Shown: positions 15,099 through 18,616 of the stretch, piece after piece | Numbering within the stretch: the stretch's first letter is position 1 | Layout of the letters: the number at the start of each line of letters is the position of its first letter | Assembly (NCBI GenBank): GCA_007131745.1 | Contig: SLPX01000383.1 | Span: 1-18,616, forward strand | DNA length: 18,616 nt | Source of the DNA: Myxococcales bacterium | Lineage (GTDB): Bacteria > Myxococcota > Polyangia > HGW-17 > SLPX01 | Direction: 5' to 3' | Translations under genes and position numbers: made by a program | Notes under the pieces: model-generated | Database searches by the model: none | What the model was told of the DNA's origin: nothing | The model's input: the letters and a program-made list of their open reading frames with translations, nothing else

Positions 15099-15827
15099 AT
15101 GGAGAAACCACAATTCAGACGTTTTGTTGTTAATATGAAAGACTGCAGTATGATTTCGAGAAAGAGAAGTCGCCTGTTGACATGCGCGGTGTCGTGCTTC
15201 GTTTCTTCGGGAATCCTGTTTTGGACTCTCGCCGGATTTGCTTCTGAAAACAAAGATGCGACCGAATTGAAACAGACCCGGAGGAAATTCGAAAAAGGTC
15301 GGGTGGGTCCTGCCGATGGAAAAAAGAAACCACTGTTTTCGAGGCGGCTTTTGGTTGTGGACCTGTATTATGCAAAGGGACGGGTGCATACGAGTAGTGT
15401 CGAGACCCGTGTTTTTCCGAAAAGGATTCGGATTCCAAGATTTGAAGGGCGCTTCGAAGCTCGGATGTACCGGAATGAAAAGATGTTGGAATCTTTGCGT
15501 TTTGATTTTCCCTTGCTGGGGGACGCTGAAACTTTCACGCGAACCGGTGACATAATTTGGAAACGTTTCCAAAAGGGTCTGCAGAGCCGGATCAGGCTGC
15601 GGCTTCCGTGGGATAATCCTGTGGACCGGGTTGAAATATTGGATTTGAAGAGAAAAAGATCAGTCAATGTAGACTTGAGCCTTTTGAAGAAACACGGAAT
15701 GACCCTCGTACCCAAGAGGTCCTATCAGCGCCGTGAATCGACCGAAACATCGAGAGACAATCGCGACAAGCGGGGCGGCAGGGATTCGAAAGAATCCGAT
15801 AGCCGAGGTGAGGAACGGAAAAAATGA
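15099..15827 (+). CDS. Exported protein with basic C-terminal tail, function unknown
   Basis: A frame of 242 residues whose stop overlaps the next gene's start (ATGA, 15824-15827), so the two are co-translated. The start is uncertain: ATGs at 15099, 15135 and 15150 are in frame and none has a strong ribosome-binding site. ATG 15150 gives the neatest signal peptide (MISRKRSRLL, a hydrophobic core, then LAGFAS before ENKD). The mature part has a predicted beta-sandwich-like stretch (about 83-195 of the full frame), with strands LLVVDLYY, FEARMYRNEKMLESLRFDF, RIRLRLPW and RVEILDL. The last 35 residues are almost all charged or polar (Arg, Lys, Glu, Asp, Ser). I recognise no family. A partner role for the downstream WD40-like lipoprotein is suggested by the coupling. 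Confidence 0.78.
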   Translation: MEKPQFRRFVVNMKDCSMISRKRSRLLTCAVSCFVSSGILFWTLAGFASENKDATELKQTRRKFEKGRVGPADGKKKPLFSRRLLVVDLYYAKGRVHTSSVETRVFPKRIRIPRFEGRFEARMYRNEKMLESLRFDFPLLGDAETFTRTGDIIWKRFQKGLQSRIRLRLPWDNPVDRVEILDLKRKRSVNVDLSLLKKHGMTLVPKRSYQRRESTETSRDNRDKRGGRDSKESDSRGEERKK

Positions 15828-18199
15828 ACAAGCGGATCGATGTTTGCAGCGTAAAGATGATGCTCCCCTTGTTTTTGCATCTTCTCTCTGCCTGTCGGCC
15901 TCCACCTGTTGCTCATTGTCCGCCGGCTGTATGTCCGGTTGACTCTTCGGAAAGAACGAAAAAAGATGAATCAACAGAACTTGAAGACAGCGAAGACAAA
16001 TTAGCAGGATTGTTCCACACAAGTCGACATGGGATCCTCTCTGGAAACGGGATGGCAGTCAGTTCGGTGTCGTTCGGCCCTGAGGGAGAGTATTTCGCTG
16101 TGGGCGGGGCGTACGGGAAGCTCGAAATTCGTCGTTTGAGCGACGGACGTCTAGTTAGAAAACTGGGGGATGAAAACGAATTGGAAGAGGGGTTGATGGT
16201 AAGGTTTTCCAGGAATGGAACCATGTTGGCCTCGGCCGGCCATGACCTGAATGGGGTGAGGATCTGGGATCCTGATACCGGCGAATTGCTCAGGGAATGG
16301 AATTGTGAATGTAGGCGGATTACGGGTTTTGCTGTGGCAGGTGATGACCTTGTGTTGGTAGGCGGAGACACAGGACGCGTGGAGGGGGTTTCCCTGAGCA
16401 CGGGAAAAGGCAAAGGGCATTTTCGAATGCCGTACGGCCAGGAAATCGCGGCCCTGGAAACCGATGAGGCAGGTGTGGTGGCTGTTGCAGCAGATGTTAC
16501 CGGGGATGTAGCGATTTACAATTTACAGAGTTGGCAGAGGGTCGGCAGGGTTTCAGCTGAAAAGAGACTACATGCATTTGCCGTTGCACCCGGTGGAGAC
16601 AGGTTGGCGGTGGCTCTCGGGAGCGGAGTTGTGAGATTTCACAATTTGCCTTTCGGTGACAGAGATGAATCCGTTTCGCTTCGTTCGCGGGGGAGAGTTG
16701 AAACCATGCGATTTTCACCGGGCGGAGACATGTTGGCGACAGCGTTGCACGATAGTTCGGTGGAGTTGTACAGCACCAAGGATGGCGGACGCTTGGCACA
16801 TGTTGTTGGAAAAGGCTCGCCGGTTTTGGATCTGACCTTTGACAAGAGCGGAAAGGTCCTGGCCGGAGTCGAACAGGACATGGGAGTTCACCTATGGTGG
16901 AACAGAAACCTGGGATTTGAAATAGTGTTGGACGGTCATGCTAAGCGCAGATCCCGCCCAAGAAAGGAATCGCTTCCTGAAACCCCCGAGATGTTGAGGG
17001 AGTTCAGGGTAACCGTGATTCGCGATATCCCGTTTCCGATAAGTCGTATGGCGATTGATCGAAGAGGTAATTTCGTGGCGGCCTCGGGTTTGCCTGAACA
17101 AACCGCCCTGTGGAATGTGATTACAGGTGATCGTCTCTGGCACTCCGAACAACCATCGGTGCACGTGGCTCGAAGGGAATACGAGGGTGTGCCTGATGAG
17201 AGTCAACCCGTGGTTTTGTCATTTCATCCTGCAAATTCACGTTTGTATGCTTTTGGGAAATCCAACAGGATTCACAGGTGGGACCCAAGGACCGGTGACT
17301 ACATAAGGTTTTTGTTGAATCCGAGGGGAATCATGAAGGGATTGTTGTTCGCAGAGGATGGCGGTTCATTTTTCGTGCTTCTCAGAAACGGCGTGGTGCG
17401 AAGGTACACCACTGCAGGAAAGATAATAAGAAATTTCAAGACATTGGAAAACCCATACTGGATTGGGGTGTGTCAAACAGGAAGATTGTTTGTATCGGTT
17501 GAAGGTTGGGACGGGGTCATGATGCATGCAGTGGAAACCGGCCAGGAATTGTGGCGGAAACCATCAGGGTTGTTAAGACGTTTTATTGTGCGGGGAATGG
17601 AGTTCGATCGAAATTGTCGCCGGTTCATGACGTATCACGACACCGGGTTTGTGAGGATTCACGACGCTGAAACCGGTGAGTTGAAGAGTCGACACCTGGT
17701 TGGATTTCCCGGAGACGTGTCGGCTTGTGTTTTTCACAGGGATCATGATTGGATTGGGTGTGCTTTCGGTCGCACGGTGGAGTTCAGGGACATAAGGAAA
17801 GGTGTCCTGCTTGCAAGGATTGAAGTTCCGGTCGGAGTGGCGGGGGAGATCTTGGATATCCAGCTCAATTTGAAAGATGATACTTTATTGGCAAGGGTGG
17901 GGGATCGTTCTCTTGTTGTCTGGGACTTCAAGCGGGAAGGGTTTGAGGAAGGTCGGCCTCCAGACGAGGCAAAGCCGAAGCCGCGGAAAATCCGGGAGCC
18001 TGGAATACGCGAACCCAGACTGATTCCCGGCAGAAGAGAACCGAAAGTGCCGGACTTGCATTTCCAGCGCAAACAGTTCGAAAGGAAAACCGGGGTTGGT
18101 CCACCCGGTCGTGATGGGTTCACCACCGGGGATGATGAAGAGGCGAGGAAAGATTCCAAGCGCAAACCCGCCGGGGAAAAGAAGGGCCGCGGGCCTTGA
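15824..18199 (+). CDS. WD40-like double-propeller lipoprotein
   Basis: A 791-residue exported lipoprotein. The signal is short, with lipobox LSAC (Cys24), and a GAGG lies 10 bases before the ATG. The body is built of WD40/quinoprotein-like blades such as VSFGPEGEYFAVGG...LEIRRLSDGRLV, VRFSRNGTMLASAG...VRIWDPDTGELL and MRFSPGGDMLATALHDSSVELYS. By eye I count seven blades at about 73-370, a basic linker at about 371-400 (HAKRRSRPRKES...), then seven more at about 405-705, which fits two complete propellers. The tail (about 710-791) is rich in Lys, Arg, Pro and Glu. Such propellers are binding platforms rather than enzymes; the partner may be the small exported protein encoded just upstream with an ATGA overlap. 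It converges with the MMPL gene, whose stop lies 21 bases away. Confidence 0.9.
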   Translation: MNKRIDVCSVKMMLPLFLHLLSACRPPPVAHCPPAVCPVDSSERTKKDESTELEDSEDKLAGLFHTSRHGILSGNGMAVSSVSFGPEGEYFAVGGAYGKLEIRRLSDGRLVRKLGDENELEEGLMVRFSRNGTMLASAGHDLNGVRIWDPDTGELLREWNCECRRITGFAVAGDDLVLVGGDTGRVEGVSLSTGKGKGHFRMPYGQEIAALETDEAGVVAVAADVTGDVAIYNLQSWQRVGRVSAEKRLHAFAVAPGGDRLAVALGSGVVRFHNLPFGDRDESVSLRSRGRVETMRFSPGGDMLATALHDSSVELYSTKDGGRLAHVVGKGSPVLDLTFDKSGKVLAGVEQDMGVHLWWNRNLGFEIVLDGHAKRRSRPRKESLPETPEMLREFRVTVIRDIPFPISRMAIDRRGNFVAASGLPEQTALWNVITGDRLWHSEQPSVHVARREYEGVPDESQPVVLSFHPANSRLYAFGKSNRIHRWDPRTGDYIRFLLNPRGIMKGLLFAEDGGSFFVLLRNGVVRRYTTAGKIIRNFKTLENPYWIGVCQTGRLFVSVEGWDGVMMHAVETGQELWRKPSGLLRRFIVRGMEFDRNCRRFMTYHDTGFVRIHDAETGELKSRHLVGFPGDVSACVFHRDHDWIGCAFGRTVEFRDIRKGVLLARIEVPVGVAGEILDIQLNLKDDTLLARVGDRSLVVWDFKREGFEEGRPPDEAKPKPRKIREPGIREPRLIPGRREPKVPDLHFQRKQFERKTGVGPPGRDGFTTGDDEEARKDSKRKPAGEKKGRGP

Positions 18200-18220
18200 G
18201 TACGAGTGCCGGCCGGAAGA

Positions 18221-18616
18221 TCAATGCTTCGTTTTCGTGGTCTTTTTCAACGTCCGGGCTGAAAACCATTCTTGCAGCGCGAGCGTGGAAGGAAGTACTG
18301 TAAGAGCGGCAAGCAAGCATGTGCACAACCCCACCATGGCCAGTTTTCCTATGGAGGCCAGGCCGCCGTGGTGAGAGAGCATCATTCCTGCAAATCCCAC
18401 TGCTGTCGTGAGTCCCGCGGCGGTTACGGCTAGGCCGGTCCGGCAAAAGACCTCTCTCAAAGACCCCGGGCCGGATTCTCGATACGAATGATATATGTGG
18501 ACTGATGCGTCTATTCCCGCGCCGACAATGGTCGATACGACTACCATGTTGTATAGGCTCAGTCTTTCATAGATGAGCACAAGTACACCCACCATCCAGA
18601 TGAGGCCGGTTGCCAA
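18221..18616 (-). CDS. MMPL/RND-family transporter, C-terminal part (partial)
   Basis: The last 131 codons of a membrane transporter whose start lies beyond the right edge; the frame stays open to the window end. The visible part has the typical last membrane bundle of MMPL/RND exporters: two hydrophobic helices, the GIDASVHIYHSYRE motif that contains the family's conserved G-I-D, then GLAVTAAGLTTAVGFAGMMLSHHGGLASIGKL and a final LLAALTVLPSTLAL helix, ending in a short basic tail (KKTTKTK). Proteins of this family move lipids, hopanoids or hydrophobic compounds across the inner membrane using the proton gradient. The substrate cannot be told from this fragment. Confidence 0.9.
   Translation of the reverse strand: MATGLIWMVGVLVLIYERLSLYNMVVVSTIVGAGIDASVHIYHSYRESGPGSLREVFCRTGLAVTAAGLTTAVGFAGMMLSHHGGLASIGKLAMVGLCTCLLAALTVLPSTLALQEWFSARTLKKTTKTKH

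Overview
The window reads as a chromosomal stretch of a bacterium related to the myxobacteria or former Deltaproteobacteria. The evidence is a Myxococcus-type cysteine-rich repeat lipoprotein (DUF4215-like), a second lipoprotein with an HCGKCG-type cysteine motif, two Hanks-type kinase-like proteins with a single membrane span, and an unusually high share of lipoproteins and beta-propeller proteins. Base composition looks moderate rather than the high GC of Myxococcus itself, so an uncultured or deep-branching relative is likely. This assignment is inference. I see no rRNA, tRNA, CRISPR array, transposase or integrase.

Layout. (1) 1-276, minus strand: the N-terminal part of an unrecognised gene leaving the left edge. 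(2) 277-676: an AT-rich divergent intergenic region with a candidate promoter overlapped by an inverted repeat. (3) 677-3046, plus: a zinc-ribbon Ser/Thr kinase with one transmembrane helix and an exported C-terminal half. (4) 6161 down to 3083, minus: a tight four-gene operon of GntR/FadR-type regulator, extended SDR oxidoreductase, unknown Trp-rich protein, and a soluble ABC ATPase strongly resembling eukaryotic Caf16/ABCI19-21. The first three genes are joined by ATGA overlaps. A FadR-like palindrome (AACTG-N7-CAGTT) lies upstream. (5) 6449-7003, plus: a rhodanese-domain lipoprotein. (6) 8697 down to 7039, minus: a membrane pseudokinase lacking the glycine loop and the catalytic Asp. (7) 8982-12113, plus: a 1043-residue lipoprotein with nine Cys-rich modules and three jelly-roll domains alternating with two Ig-like domains. 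(8) 12240-12788, plus: a YkvA/DUF1232 protein. (9) 14842 down to 12827, minus: a lipoprotein with about 14 Reg_prop-type blades. (10) 15099-18199, plus: a two-gene unit of a small exported protein and a WD40-like lipoprotein, also with about 14 blades. (11) 18221-18616, minus: the C-terminal end of an MMPL/RND transporter.

How the parts may fit. Most of the window codes for envelope-facing sensing or display proteins: one active-looking kinase and one pseudokinase, both with extracytoplasmic C-termini, and four lipoproteins. The 3083-6161 operon stands apart. It looks like a self-regulated lipid, acyl or sterol-type metabolic unit, and it carries the most unexpected gene, the Caf16-like ATPase, which has no membrane partner nearby. 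The other highlights are the pseudokinase and the pair of divergently transcribed, unrelated lipoproteins that each appear to hold two seven-bladed propellers.
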